DNA of 64,000 bases from Pedococcus badiiscoriae (lineage in GTDB: Bacteria > Actinomycetota > Actinomycetes > Actinomycetales > Dermatophilaceae). Location: assembly GCF_013408925.1 (NCBI RefSeq), contig NZ_JACCAB010000001.1:3224001-3288000 (forward strand), in the 5' to 3' direction. Shown in pieces: positions 56,379 through 64,000 of this stretch (position 1 is its first letter; every line of letters begins with the position of its first letter). Position numbers and translations under genes: made by a program. The notes beneath the pieces were generated by a model. That model did no database searches. It saw only the letters and a program-made list of their open reading frames with translations, and was not told the origin of the DNA.

Positions 56379-57754
56379 TTGCGTTGCACCGCCTTGGAAT
56401 AGAGATCGAGCAGTCGTGAGTCGGGGTCGTACCGTCGTTTCAGCTCGGCATACGTGTCGCCGCCATAGAGCCTCCAGAACTGGGCCTGGTCGTAGTAGGC
56501 GTCGGAGTACAGGGACTTGTGGCCGTCGAGCGAGGTCACCTTCTCCTCGATGAGGCGGTTGGCCGCACCGTCGGGCGCGTCCGGAGCCCGCGGGACGCTG
56601 GACCAGAAGCCGACGTTGACGTAGGTCTCGCCCGCGCGCAGCGGGTAGAGCGGCCAGGAGCCCTCGCTGCGCACCGGGCACAGCCAGATCGGTTCGATCG
56701 GGATCTCCCGCAGGAACCAGTGGACGAACTCGGCCGTCCGCGCCAGGGGCACCTCGATGTCCTGGACCACCCGCTCGCGGGGTGGCTGACCCTTGCGGGC
56801 CTCGATCCGGTCGGCGATCGAGTAGCGGTGGTCGAGCGCGATGAGCTTCCAGTAGAACGAGCTGCGGCGGTAGCGGCGCGGCCAGAGTCGGCGCAGGCGA
56901 GGGTCCTGGGCCCCGAATGCGCGGCTGCACCAGAACCAGTCCGTGTCCCACCGCCAGAGGTAGTCGTGGATGGTGAGGCGGTCGACCTTCGGCAGCGGTG
57001 AGTCGTGCTGGATGGAGCGGTAGTAGATCTGCTGGCCGGTGTAGTCGCTGACCGGGCCGGGCTCCGCGGTCTTGGTGCCGAGGGTGAGGTAGCACTCGGT
57101 GGCCGAGAAGACCACCCCGTCGAGGTAGTCGACCGCCACCCCGGCGTGCTCGCCCGTCTCGCTGATCGCACCGAGGGCCTCGACGAGCGAGTCCACGTCG
57201 TGGAAGCGCAGGTGCCGCAGGGCCACGAACGGCTCGACGGGCTCCAGGGCGATCCGCAGGCGGGTCGCGTAGCCGAGCGTGCCGTAGGAGTTCGGGAAAC
57301 CGTGGAACAGATCTGCGTGCTCGCCCTCCGGCCGCGCCGTCACGATCTCGCCCGAGCCGGTGAGGATGTCCATCTCGAGCACCGACTCGTGGGGCAGCCC
57401 GTTGCGGAAGGAGGTCGACTCGATGCCCAGCCCGGTGACGGCGCCGCCGAGCGTGATCGTCTTGAGCTGCGGCACCACCAGGGGCGCGAGACCGTGCGGC
57501 AGGGTCGCGTCGACGAGGTGCTCGTAGGTGCACATGCCCTGGACGTCCGCGGTGCGCGCCTGCACGTCGACCTCGATCACGCCGCCGAGTCCCGACACGT
57601 CGAGGCCTGGGGCCTGCGAGGCTGCTCGCGCGCGGAAGAGGTTGGACGTCTTCTTGGCCAACCTGACGGGCGCGTCGGCGGGGATGGCGCGATAGCTCTC
57701 CGCAAGCCGTCGAACGGCGTGCTCGTGTGTCCCCGTCTCCAGCTGCCCCAGCAC
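56375..57754 (-). CDS. tmsA: FAD-linked oxidoreductase (TmsA type)
   Basis: 459 aa FAD-binding oxidase: VEVDVQARTADVQGMCTYEHLV, PHGLAPLVVPQLKTITLGGAVTGLGIESTSFRNG and FPNSYGTLGYATRL. In the Tms system it reduces the 10-methylene intermediate made by the methyltransferase. TAGGGT (57761-57766) ends 6 bases before GTG 57754, suggesting a leaderless operon start. First gene of the three-gene operon. Confidence 0.83.
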   Translation of the reverse strand: MLGQLETGTHEHAVRRLAESYRAIPADAPVRLAKKTSNLFRARAASQAPGLDVSGLGGVIEVDVQARTADVQGMCTYEHLVDATLPHGLAPLVVPQLKTITLGGAVTGLGIESTSFRNGLPHESVLEMDILTGSGEIVTARPEGEHADLFHGFPNSYGTLGYATRLRIALEPVEPFVALRHLRFHDVDSLVEALGAISETGEHAGVAVDYLDGVVFSATECYLTLGTKTAEPGPVSDYTGQQIYYRSIQHDSPLPKVDRLTIHDYLWRWDTDWFWCSRAFGAQDPRLRRLWPRRYRRSSFYWKLIALDHRYSIADRIEARKGQPPRERVVQDIEVPLARTAEFVHWFLREIPIEPIWLCPVRSEGSWPLYPLRAGETYVNVGFWSSVPRAPDAPDGAANRLIEEKVTSLDGHKSLYSDAYYDQAQFWRLYGGDTYAELKRRYDPDSRLLDLYSKAVQRK

Positions 57755-57848
57755 GATTCGACCCTATGCCGCGAAGACGCCGGACGTCACGCGATAACCG
57801 CCCAGCGGACATCCGGCCGGGCGCAGGAAGGGTCCAGCCGTGGCCTGG

Positions 57849-58190
57849 TCAGGAGACGACCTCCACGTCGTCGCCGACCCGCACCGTTCCCGGCCGGCGC
57901 ACCGCGGCATACACCCCGGGGCAGTTGCGTGCCGTGCCCGTGACGTCCAGCTCGACCGCACCCACGCGCAGCACCTTCCCGATGCTCGCGGCGAGCTCGT
58001 CAGAGCCGAGCGACACCACGAGGTTGGCGCGGGTGTCGGCCCGGACGTCCTGCGCGGCGACCACCTGCACGGCGGCCTTCTTGCGACGGTCGCCCTCCAG
58101 CCCGTCGTCCTCCACGAGCGAGGCGGGCAGCTCACGTCCCGGCGCTCCCTGGACCGGGAAGATGTGGATCTCGTTGACCTGGGCGGACAT
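57849..58190 (-). CDS. MOSC-like protein
   Basis: 113 aa. MOSC-domain pattern EDDGLEGDRRKKAAVQVVA, NLVVSLGSDELAASIG and GTARNCPGVYAAVRRPG with a conserved Cys before PG; these domains bind Mo- or sulfur-carrier cofactors. This is the small single-domain form without known reaction. The 94-base gap to the FAD gene holds nothing obvious. Downstream of the DUF6295-like gene by 3 bases. Confidence 0.75.
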   Translation of the reverse strand: MSAQVNEIHIFPVQGAPGRELPASLVEDDGLEGDRRKKAAVQVVAAQDVRADTRANLVVSLGSDELAASIGKVLRVGAVELDVTGTARNCPGVYAAVRRPGTVRVGDDVEVVS

Positions 58191-58193
58191 TCG

Positions 58194-58454
58194 TCACACG
58201 CCCTCGGGTGCCGAGGCCAGGGCTGTCTGGATCGCGCGGACCAGCTGCGTCGCGGAGTCGCGGGTCAGCTCGACGGCGACGCGCGCGCCGGGACCCCGCG
58301 ACAGGTCGGCCAGGTCGATGTTGAGGGTGTGCTCGGCCAGCGCATGCACGGGGTGGTCGTAGTAGACCGTCGCATCCGTGACGTGGAACCACTCACCCCC
58401 CGGCCCCTTGGCGCTTCCGTCGACCTGCTCGGACACCGTGGCATAGGTGCACAT
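58194..58454 (-). CDS. Small DUF6295-like protein
   Basis: 86 aa. Starts MCTYATVSEQVDGSAKG, followed by EWFHVTDATVYYDHPVHALAE and HTLNIDLADLSRGPGARVAVEL. It resembles the conserved actinobacterial family DUF6295; no function is known. ATG 58454 follows the dienelactone hydrolase stop by one base, so co-translation is likely. Confidence 0.7.
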   Translation of the reverse strand: MCTYATVSEQVDGSAKGPGGEWFHVTDATVYYDHPVHALAEHTLNIDLADLSRGPGARVAVELTRDSATQLVRAIQTALASAPEGV

Positions 58455-58455
58455 G

Positions 58456-59208
58456 TCAGCCCTTCCGCTCGCCCAGGTGGGTCCCGAAGAACCGTGCGAC
58501 CCGGTCCCACCCGTCATTGGCGGCGGCGACCCGGTAGCTGGGCCGGTCCACGGCGAAGAACGCGTGCCCCGCATCGTCGTAGGAGTGGAACTCGTGCGGC
58601 TTGTCCAGGTCGGTCAGGCGCTGGTCCAGCTCCGCAACGTGGTCCGGGCTCGGGGTCTTGTCCTCGACACCGAAGAGTCCCAGCAGGGGTGCCCCCAGGG
58701 ACGGCAACAGGTCGACGAGGTTCGTGACCTTGAGGGGGTAGCCCGCCGGGGGTTCCCCGGTGACGAACGCGCCATAGCAGTCGACGGCTGCGTCGAGGTC
58801 GAGGCGGCAGGCCGCGAGGACCGCCTGTCGGCCCCCCGAGCAGTGCCCGATGACGCCCACCCGGCCATTGCTGCTCGGCAGCTCGCGCAGGTGTGCCGCG
58901 GCGACACCGACGTCGGCGACCAGCCGTTCGTCGGGCACCCCACCCTGCGCCCTCACGGTGGCCGCGGCGTCGGACGGGTCGGCGCCCGGTGCCTCGCGGG
59001 AGTACAGGTTGGGACAGATCGCGTCGAACCCGAGCTCGGCGAAACGGCGCACCATCTCCTTGGTGGCCCGGTCGTAGCCCGGCACGTGGTGGATCACCAC
59101 GACCCCGCCCCGGGTGGTCTGCTCGTCCGGGCGGGCGAGGTAGGCCTCGACCTGGGCGCCGTCGGCGCCGGTCAGGGAGACGGTCGTTGCATGGAGGGAG
59201 TCGCTCAC
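58456..59208 (-). CDS. Dienelactone hydrolase family protein
   Basis: 250 aa alpha/beta hydrolase. Cys nucleophile in VGVIGHCSGGRQAVL (GxCxG), Asp in GVEDKTPSPDHV, His in DDAGHAFFAV. Real substrates of the family range from dienelactone to other esters. TAGCAT (59215-59220) ends 6 bases before GTG 59208. First gene of the DLH-DUF6295-MOSC group. Confidence 0.87.
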   Translation of the reverse strand: MSDSLHATTVSLTGADGAQVEAYLARPDEQTTRGGVVVIHHVPGYDRATKEMVRRFAELGFDAICPNLYSREAPGADPSDAAATVRAQGGVPDERLVADVGVAAAHLRELPSSNGRVGVIGHCSGGRQAVLAACRLDLDAAVDCYGAFVTGEPPAGYPLKVTNLVDLLPSLGAPLLGLFGVEDKTPSPDHVAELDQRLTDLDKPHEFHSYDDAGHAFFAVDRPSYRVAAANDGWDRVARFFGTHLGERKG

Positions 59209-59262
59209 CTCGCGATGCTATGCCTGAAGGTCGCAGGGAGCTCGGAGGGAGGTCGTACGTGG

Positions 59263-59336
59263 TGGACGTGAAGGGACTCGAACCCCTGGCCTCTCGCGTG
59301 TGAAGCGAACGCTCTAACCAACTGAGCTACACGTCC
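59263..59336 (-). tRNA. tRNA-Val (CAC)
   Basis: 74-nt cloverleaf on the minus strand: acceptor GGACGTG/CACGTCC, discriminator A, D-arm AGCTCAGTTGGTTAGAGC, anticodon stem TTCGC/GCGAG with loop TTCACAC (anticodon CAC), T-loop TTCGAGT. No encoded CCA. Between the PGPGW protein gene and the dienelactone hydrolase. Confidence 0.95.
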
Positions 59337-59446
59337 AGCGCCCGAGTCACTGGTGACGTCCGGGCCTGCCGAAGAATAGCGGGATCGGGTCGGTCAGGTG
59401 AAATCCGGGTATGTCCGCGGGCTCGGCCCGGGGCTCGGCGCCGGGG

Positions 59447-59866
59447 TCACAGCCCCGGCAGGTCCCTGATCCGGTTCTCCGCGACGTCGGGGATGAACCC
59501 TGGGACGCCGGAGACCAGGAACGTCCCGTAGAAGACCGCCAGGACGACGGCGAGGGTGGCGAGCCCGACCAGGCCCTTGAACCACAGCGCCTTCGGGGCC
59601 AGCCAGTCGTTCCAGTCCCCGAGGCGCGCCTTGCCCCACGCCAGCAGGACCTGGGCCCACACGAACTCGGACGCCAGGATCGCCACACCGACGAAGACGA
59701 TGACCCAGCCGGGTCCGGGCGCGGGCACGAGGATGAGGCCGCCGATCGTGACGGCCACGCCGATGATCCCGACGACCCACCTGTAGATCCGGTGGGTGTG
59801 CGTGTTGGACCGGATCCGGCGCCGCCAGGCCCAGTCGGACTCCTGCTCGGTCTTCTCCTCGGTCAC
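59447..59866 (-). CDS. PGPGW-motif membrane protein (TIGR02611-type)
   Basis: 139 aa. Basic N-terminus, then two close helices flanking LVPAPGPGWVIVFVGVAILASEF, the family PGPGW signature, and a third helix (FKGLVGLATLAVVLAVFYGTFL). Function unknown. GTG 59866 overlaps the pabC stop (GTGA). Downstream of pabB-pabC on the same strand. Confidence 0.85.
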   Translation of the reverse strand: MTEEKTEQESDWAWRRRIRSNTHTHRIYRWVVGIIGVAVTIGGLILVPAPGPGWVIVFVGVAILASEFVWAQVLLAWGKARLGDWNDWLAPKALWFKGLVGLATLAVVLAVFYGTFLVSGVPGFIPDVAENRIRDLPGL

Positions 59867-60705
59867 GGGTCCAGCCGTTCGGCCCCCAGGCGGGCGAAGA
59901 CGGCAGCGGCCCTGGCCGTGACCGGGCCGGGCTCCAGCGAGCGGTCGTCGACCCCGTGGATGGCCAGCACGTCCTTGGTGCTACTCGTGATGAAGACCTC
60001 GTCGGCCTCGCGCAGCACGTCGAGCGGCAGAGCCTGCTCCCGCACGTCCATGCCGTCCTCGCGGCACCACTCGATGGTGACCTCGCGGGTGATTCCTGCG
60101 AGACAGCCCGAGTCGAGCGGCGGGGTGAGGATCGCCCCGTCCACGACGACGAAGACGTTCGAACCGGTGCACTCACACAGCTCGCCCCGGGTGTTGGCGA
60201 AGACGGCCTCGATCGCGCCACGCTCCTTGGCGTAGGCGAGGGCGACCACGTTCTCGGCATACGAGGTCGTCTTGAGACCGGCCACCGCGGACCGCTCGTT
60301 GCGGGTCCAGGGCGCCACCGCCACCGAGGCACTGGCGGGCGGTCGCGGCTGCGAACCGGCCGTCACGATGTAGGTGAGCGGGCTGTCGTCACGGTCCGAG
60401 CCCAGCGGTCCGGCTCCCCCTGTCACGGAGTAGCGCAACCTGCCGAACTCGATCTCGGCACCGGCCGCCAGGACGGCCTTGGCTCCCTCGGCGATGTAGT
60501 CGTGGTCGGCCGGCGGCAGACCCAGGCCGGCGAGGGTCCGGTCCAGCCGACGGGCGTGCCGGGTGGCCGCGAACACGCGTCCGCGGTCGACCTTGGCGGT
60601 CTCGAAGGCTCCGTCGCCCACCGTCACCCCGTGGTCGAGAGCCGAGATGGACGGCTCGTCCGGTCCGGTCAGCCGACCGTTGACCCACACCCTGACCTCG
60701 CTCAT
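59863..60705 (-). CDS. pabC: 4-amino-4-deoxychorismate lyase
   Basis: 280 aa fold-type IV PLP enzyme. DHGVTVGDGAFETAKV at the start, the PLP lysine in LKTTSYAENVVALAYAKERG, and LCECTGSNVFVVVDGAILTPP, SGCLAGITREVTIEW. It releases pyruvate from aminodeoxychorismate to give p-aminobenzoate for folate. ATG 60705 overlaps the pabB stop (ATGA). A branched-chain aminotransferase-like alternative is less likely beside pabB. Confidence 0.88.
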   Translation of the reverse strand: MSEVRVWVNGRLTGPDEPSISALDHGVTVGDGAFETAKVDRGRVFAATRHARRLDRTLAGLGLPPADHDYIAEGAKAVLAAGAEIEFGRLRYSVTGGAGPLGSDRDDSPLTYIVTAGSQPRPPASASVAVAPWTRNERSAVAGLKTTSYAENVVALAYAKERGAIEAVFANTRGELCECTGSNVFVVVDGAILTPPLDSGCLAGITREVTIEWCREDGMDVREQALPLDVLREADEVFITSSTKDVLAIHGVDDRSLEPGPVTARAAAVFARLGAERLDP

Positions 60706-61739
60706 GCCTCCACCCTCCCAGATGCCAGGCCGATGAGTCGCGCTGCTTTCACCCGTGTCTCCTCCCACTCACCCGCGGGATCCGAACCCCACGTGATGCC
60801 GGCGCCGGTGCCGAACCGCAGCCGGCGACGACCGCCCTCGTCCCGTTCCGCCCAGAACGAGCGGATGCCCACGGCGAGTTCCGCGGTGCCGTGGTCTGCG
60901 TCGATCCAGCCGATGGCGCCGCAGTACGGGCCCCGAGGCACCGTCTCCAGGTCCGAGATGGCCTGCAGCGCGGTGTGTTTCGGCGCCCCGGACACCGAGC
61001 CCGGGGGGAACGTCGCCGCCATCACCTCGGGCCAGCGCACCCCGGGGCGCAGCTCACCCGACACCGCGGACACGAGGTGGACCATTCCCGGGTGCTCCTC
61101 GGGGCGGCAGAGGTGGTCGACCTGCACCGTGCCCTCCCTGCAGACGTGGGAGAGGTCGTTGCGCACCAGGTCGACGATCATGACGTTCTCGGCGTAGTCC
61201 TTCGGCAGCATCGCCTCGAGGCTCGTCGCGGTGCCCTTGATCGGTCGGGACTCCAGCCGGTCGCCGTCGCGCAGCAGGAACGCCTCGGGGCTCGCGGACA
61301 CGACGTCGAGCCCCGCCGACGGCACCCAGATCCGCCCCGCGTGCGGTGCCGGGTTCCCCCGCGCGAGGAGCTGCGCCAGCCCCTCGAGGTCAGCCTCCTC
61401 GGGGAGCTCGTGCGACAGCACCCGACAGAGGTTGACCTGGTAGACCGTGCCCGCCGCGATCCGGTCGCGGACCTCCCCCACCCCAGCGAGGTATGCCGCC
61501 TGGTCCAGGCTCGTGGACCACTCACCGCGTAGTGGCCTCCAGGGCACCGCGGGCACGGGCGGCACGCGCTGGGCTGCATCCCGGTCCACGTGGGAGAAGC
61601 GCACCGCAGTGACCGACCCCTCGAAGTCGGCCACCACGGCCCAGAAGCCCTCGTCCAGGGACGCCAGGTCGTGACGCACCTCCACCGGGCGGGTGGCGTA
61701 CCGGCCGCCGAACCGTGCGTGCCCGTTCGCCGCCTCCAC
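60702..61739 (-). CDS. pabB: Aminodeoxychorismate synthase component I
   Basis: 345 aa chorismate-utilising enzyme. The PIKGTATS block has the Lys that distinguishes PabB from anthranilate synthase (PIAGT); other motifs are RIAAGTVYQVNLCRVL, MIVDLVRNDLSHVCREGTV, FPPGSVSGAPKHTAL and GTGAGITWGSDP. GTG 61739 lies 7 bases after TAGGAT (61747-61752), so it is likely leaderless. No pabA lies adjacent. Confidence 0.9.
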   Translation of the reverse strand: MEAANGHARFGGRYATRPVEVRHDLASLDEGFWAVVADFEGSVTAVRFSHVDRDAAQRVPPVPAVPWRPLRGEWSTSLDQAAYLAGVGEVRDRIAAGTVYQVNLCRVLSHELPEEADLEGLAQLLARGNPAPHAGRIWVPSAGLDVVSASPEAFLLRDGDRLESRPIKGTATSLEAMLPKDYAENVMIVDLVRNDLSHVCREGTVQVDHLCRPEEHPGMVHLVSAVSGELRPGVRWPEVMAATFPPGSVSGAPKHTALQAISDLETVPRGPYCGAIGWIDADHGTAELAVGIRSFWAERDEGGRRRLRFGTGAGITWGSDPAGEWEETRVKAARLIGLASGRVEA

Positions 61740-61892
61740 GAGGGCGATCCTAGGGCGACCTCCGGTCACCCGCGACGAACGCCCGGAGCGTCGCGGTCGG
61801 GGGTCACGATCGGAATGAAAGTGGCCCTCCGCGGGTTCATGTAGTTGAATTCGCAACGACTTCCTACCAGCCTCCCGAGGAGCGCGAGCCCG

Positions 61893-62981
61893 ATGCAGTT
61901 CGGAATCTTCACCGTCGGTGACGTGACCATGGACCCGACCACCGGCACGACCATCAGCGAGCACGAACGGATCAAGAACACCGTCGAGCTCGCGCGCCAC
62001 GCCGAGCAGGTGGGGCTCGACGTGTTCGCCACCGGTGAGCACCACAACCCGCCGTTCGTGCCCTCCTCCCCCACCACCACGCTCGGCTTCATCGCGGCGC
62101 AGACCGACCGGCTCCTGCTGTCGACGTCGACGACGCTGATCACCACCAACGACCCGGTGAAGATCGCCGAGGACTACGCCACGTTGCAGCACCTCGCTGA
62201 CGGCCGCGTCGACCTGATGATGGGCCGCGGCAACACCGGCCCGGTCTACCCGTGGTTCGGCAAGGACATCCGCGACGGCATCCCGCTCGCGATCGAGAAC
62301 TATGCCTTGCTGCGCCGCCTGTGGACCGAGGACGTCGTCACCTGGGAGGGCAAGTACCGCACGCCCCTCCAGTCGTTCACGGCGACGCCGCGCCCGCTGG
62401 ACGGCATACCCCCGTTCGTCTGGCACGGTTCCATCCGGAGCACGGAGATCGCCGAGCAGGCCGCCTACTACGGCGACGGCTTCTTCCACAACAACATCTT
62501 CTGGCCGATGTCGCACACCAAGCAGATGGTGGCGCTCTACCGTCGTCGCTTCGAGCACTACGGTCACGGCTCCGCGGACCAGGCCATCGTCGGGCTCGGC
62601 GGACAGGTGTTCATGCGAGCCAACAGCCAGGACGCGGTGCGCGAGTTCCGCCCCTACTTCGACAACGCGCCCGTCTACGGACACGGCCCCTCCCTCGAGG
62701 AGTTCACCCGCGAGACACCGCTCACCGTGGGCTCGCCACAGCAGGTCATCGAGCGGTATGCCGCGATGGCCGACTCCGTCGGCGACTACCAGCGCCAGCT
62801 GTTCCTCCTCGACCACGCAGGACTCCCCCACCGCACCGTGATGGAGCAGGTCGAGATCCTCGGCACCGAGGTCGTGCCCGAGCTGCGCAAGATCGCCGCG
62901 GCTCGCAAGCCGGCCCACGTGCCTGACGCACCCACTCACGCCAGCCGTCTGGCCGCATCGAAAGTGGAGGTGACCCGATGA
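61893..62981 (+). CDS. LLM-class flavin-dependent oxidoreductase
   Basis: 362 aa luciferase-like monooxygenase fold: MQFGIFTVGDVTMDPTTG, DVFATGEHHNPPFVPSSP, RVDLMMGRGNTGPVYPWFG, IPPFVWHGSIRSTEIAEQAA. Substrate unknown. ATG 61893 follows GAGGAG by 10 bases; the frame extends to 61845 without similarity. ATGA overlap with the FMN reductase gene suggests a two-component monooxygenase. Confidence 0.87.
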   Translation: MQFGIFTVGDVTMDPTTGTTISEHERIKNTVELARHAEQVGLDVFATGEHHNPPFVPSSPTTTLGFIAAQTDRLLLSTSTTLITTNDPVKIAEDYATLQHLADGRVDLMMGRGNTGPVYPWFGKDIRDGIPLAIENYALLRRLWTEDVVTWEGKYRTPLQSFTATPRPLDGIPPFVWHGSIRSTEIAEQAAYYGDGFFHNNIFWPMSHTKQMVALYRRRFEHYGHGSADQAIVGLGGQVFMRANSQDAVREFRPYFDNAPVYGHGPSLEEFTRETPLTVGSPQQVIERYAAMADSVGDYQRQLFLLDHAGLPHRTVMEQVEILGTEVVPELRKIAAARKPAHVPDAPTHASRLAASKVEVTR

Positions 62982-63634
62982 CGACCACCGCTCGTCGCCT
63001 CGTCGTGGTGCAGGCGGGCCTGGGGCAGCCCAGCAGTACGAGGCTGCTCGCCGAGCGGCTCGCGACGGCGACCCAGGACGCCCTGCTCGAGCTGGGCGAG
63101 GAGTCGCACGTGACCTTCGTCGACCTGCGGGAGCACGCCCACGACCTGGCCAACGCGCTGCTGACCGGCTTCGCGACCGGCGGGTTGCGTCGTGCCCTCG
63201 ACGCCGTCCGTGAGGCAGACGCCGTCATCGCGGTGACGCCGGTGTTCCAGGCGTCCTACAGCGGACTGTTCAAGACGTTCATCGACGTCCTCGACGACTC
63301 AGCGCTGCGCGGCACTCCCGTGCTCCTGGGGGCGACCGCCGGCACGGCACGTCACTCCCTCGTCCTCGAGCACGCGATGCGTCCGCTGTTCGCCTACCTC
63401 AAGGCGGTCACCGTGCCGACCGGGGTCTTCGCCGCCTCAGAGGACTGGGGCAACGGCGCCGTGGATGCCGGCCTGTCGAGTCGGGTCACCGTCGCCGCGA
63501 CCGAGCTTGCCGAGCTCGTCGCCGCCAGGGCAGGGCGGGCATCTTCGCCGTCCTCGGCCTCCTCGGCATCTGGGGCTGCCGGGGTCGACGAGCTCGCCGA
63601 CCCGGTTCCCTTCGAGGAGCTCCTCGCCCGGTGA
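62978..63634 (+). CDS. NADPH-dependent FMN reductase (CE1759-like)
   Basis: 218 aa flavodoxin-like fold: RRLVVVQAGLGQPSSTRLLAERL, ADAVIAVTPVFQASYSGLFKTFIDVLD and GTPVLLGATAGTARHSLVLEHAM. It would supply reduced FMN to the coupled LLM oxygenase. The last 35 residues are Ser/Ala-rich (SSPSSASSASGAAG). ATG 62978 overlaps the preceding stop. Confidence 0.88.
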   Translation: MTTTARRLVVVQAGLGQPSSTRLLAERLATATQDALLELGEESHVTFVDLREHAHDLANALLTGFATGGLRRALDAVREADAVIAVTPVFQASYSGLFKTFIDVLDDSALRGTPVLLGATAGTARHSLVLEHAMRPLFAYLKAVTVPTGVFAASEDWGNGAVDAGLSSRVTVAATELAELVAARAGRASSPSSASSASGAAGVDELADPVPFEELLAR

Positions 63635-63741
63635 GGTCGGCAGGTGTCGGCCAGGCGCTCTCGGCCACCCACCTGCTCTTTGGTGACGGCACTCCGTCGA
63701 GGTAATCCATTGCCCTGCAACGCAATTCGCTGCGCAGGCTC

Positions 63742-63770
63742 TTGCCACGGCATTCGAACAGGTGTACGAT
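63742..63770 (+). promoter_or_regulatory. LexA-box promoter of the DUF222 gene
   Basis: -35 TTGCCA (63742-63747) and -10 TACGAT (63765-63770) are 17 bases apart, and the -10 ends 6 bases before the ATG. TCGAACAGGTGTACGA (63754-63769) matches the LexA consensus CGAAC-N4-GTTYG with one mismatch and covers the -10 region. Confidence 0.75.
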
Positions 63771-63776
63771 GGTGGT

Positions 63777-64000
63777 ATGTCGATCAGTCCGGTGGCCGTG
63801 CAGCGTGACGGGGTCCAGCGCGACCTCTGGGCGCGTACCGCGGCGGTGGCCGGCAGGCTGAACCGGGCGCACGCGGAGCTCGTCGACCTCGCCGCCGAGC
63901 TCATGGATGGCGACCACTGGGGCGACGGTGGGTTCCGGTCCCCCGAGCACTACTTCGTCGTCCGGGCGGGGTTGTCACCGGCACACTCCCGAGACGTCGT
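63777..64000 (+). CDS. DUF222/13E12-family protein (HNH type), N-terminal part
   Basis: 74 codons to the right edge. The visible part (AGRLNRAHAELVDLAAELMDG, GFRSPEHYFVVRAGLSPAHSRDV) matches the DUF222/13E12-repeat family, whose full-length members usually end with an HNH nuclease domain outside this window. In mycobacteria 13E12 genes are often LexA-regulated, which fits the SOS box here. ATG 63777 is leaderless-type. Confidence 0.82.
   Translation, partial: MSISPVAVQRDGVQRDLWARTAAVAGRLNRAHAELVDLAAELMDGDHWGDGGFRSPEHYFVVRAGLSPAHSRDV

Noticed and set aside
60157-60166. Additional LexA-like half-site around GTTCGAAC in pabC
   Set aside because: Lies within a coding sequence and lacks the full CGAAC-N4-GTTYG spacing.
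63777-64000. DUF222 gene as a prophage or intron-encoded endonuclease
   Set aside because: DUF222/13E12 genes are chromosomal multicopy families in actinobacteria, and nothing phage-like is adjacent in the visible part.

Overview
The window is high-GC DNA with dense, short-spaced genes, frequent GTG starts and ATGA/GTGA start-stop overlaps. Gene content (KatG with FurA, PIM and phosphatidylinositol synthesis, GarA-type FHA protein, small basic protein/DUF881 cluster, a DUF222 protein with a LexA box) and gene order point to an actinobacterium. Long stretches match the Mycobacterium tuberculosis order (Rv1822-Rv1830, Rv1708-Rv1713, Rv2580c-Rv2614c, Rv0241c-Rv0244c), but the genes between these blocks differ. 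A Micrococcales member, perhaps of the Intrasporangiaceae, is my inference and is not proven by the sequence.

Layout. 1-5483 (minus): MerR regulator, DUF151 nuclease, FtsR-type MerR, garA and gcvH, then a coupled pgsA-DUF881-sbp-DUF881 operon. 5570-8779: PatB-type C-S lyase, two small conserved proteins, a methyltransferase and tRNA-Pro. 8882-16890 (minus): der, cmk, tyrA, rluB, scpB, scpA, parA-like and xerD (ribosome biogenesis, chromosome condensation, recombination). 16910-25592: membrane protein, malQ, hisS, metallo-hydrolase, cyclophilin, DUF349 protein and rel. 25602-33448 (minus): apt, secF, secD, yajC, ruvB, ruvA, ruvC, yebC and pdxT. 33516-35355 (plus): GNAT and kynU, placed between pdxT and pdxS. 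35380-42721 (minus): pdxS, LemA-like protein, pimA, PIM acyltransferase, PI(P) synthase, DCC protein, HIT protein and thrS. 42893-45698 (plus): furA-katG. 45736-54638: GPP34 protein, GNAT, FUSC transporter, then a beta-oxidation island (MaoC dehydratase, FabG4-type reductase, thiolase, TetR, FadE). 54640-57754 (minus): FAD oxidoreductase, SAM-dependent fatty-acid methyltransferase and VOC protein, which I read as a 10-methyl fatty acid operon. 57849-61739 (minus): MOSC-like protein, DUF6295-like protein, dienelactone hydrolase, tRNA-Val, PGPGW membrane protein, pabC and pabB. 61893-64000 (plus): LLM flavin oxidoreductase, FMN reductase and the start of a DUF222 protein.

Regulation that can be read directly: two LexA boxes (ruvC and DUF222 genes), a 17-bp-arm TetR operator, dyads at furA and upstream of the left-edge MerR gene, and about twenty genes whose start codon lies 6-8 bases after a TANNNT -10 box (leaderless mRNAs).

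The strongest unexplained signal is an iterated octamer, CGGCATAC/GTATGCCG. I counted 41 exact copies by hand in 64 kb, in both orientations, in and between genes. It often forces otherwise rare codons, and twice it is paired as an inverted repeat in an intergenic hairpin. This resembles the behaviour of DNA-uptake sequences. No intergenic stretch exceeds 300 bases. I saw no CRISPR array, IS element, rRNA or prophage.
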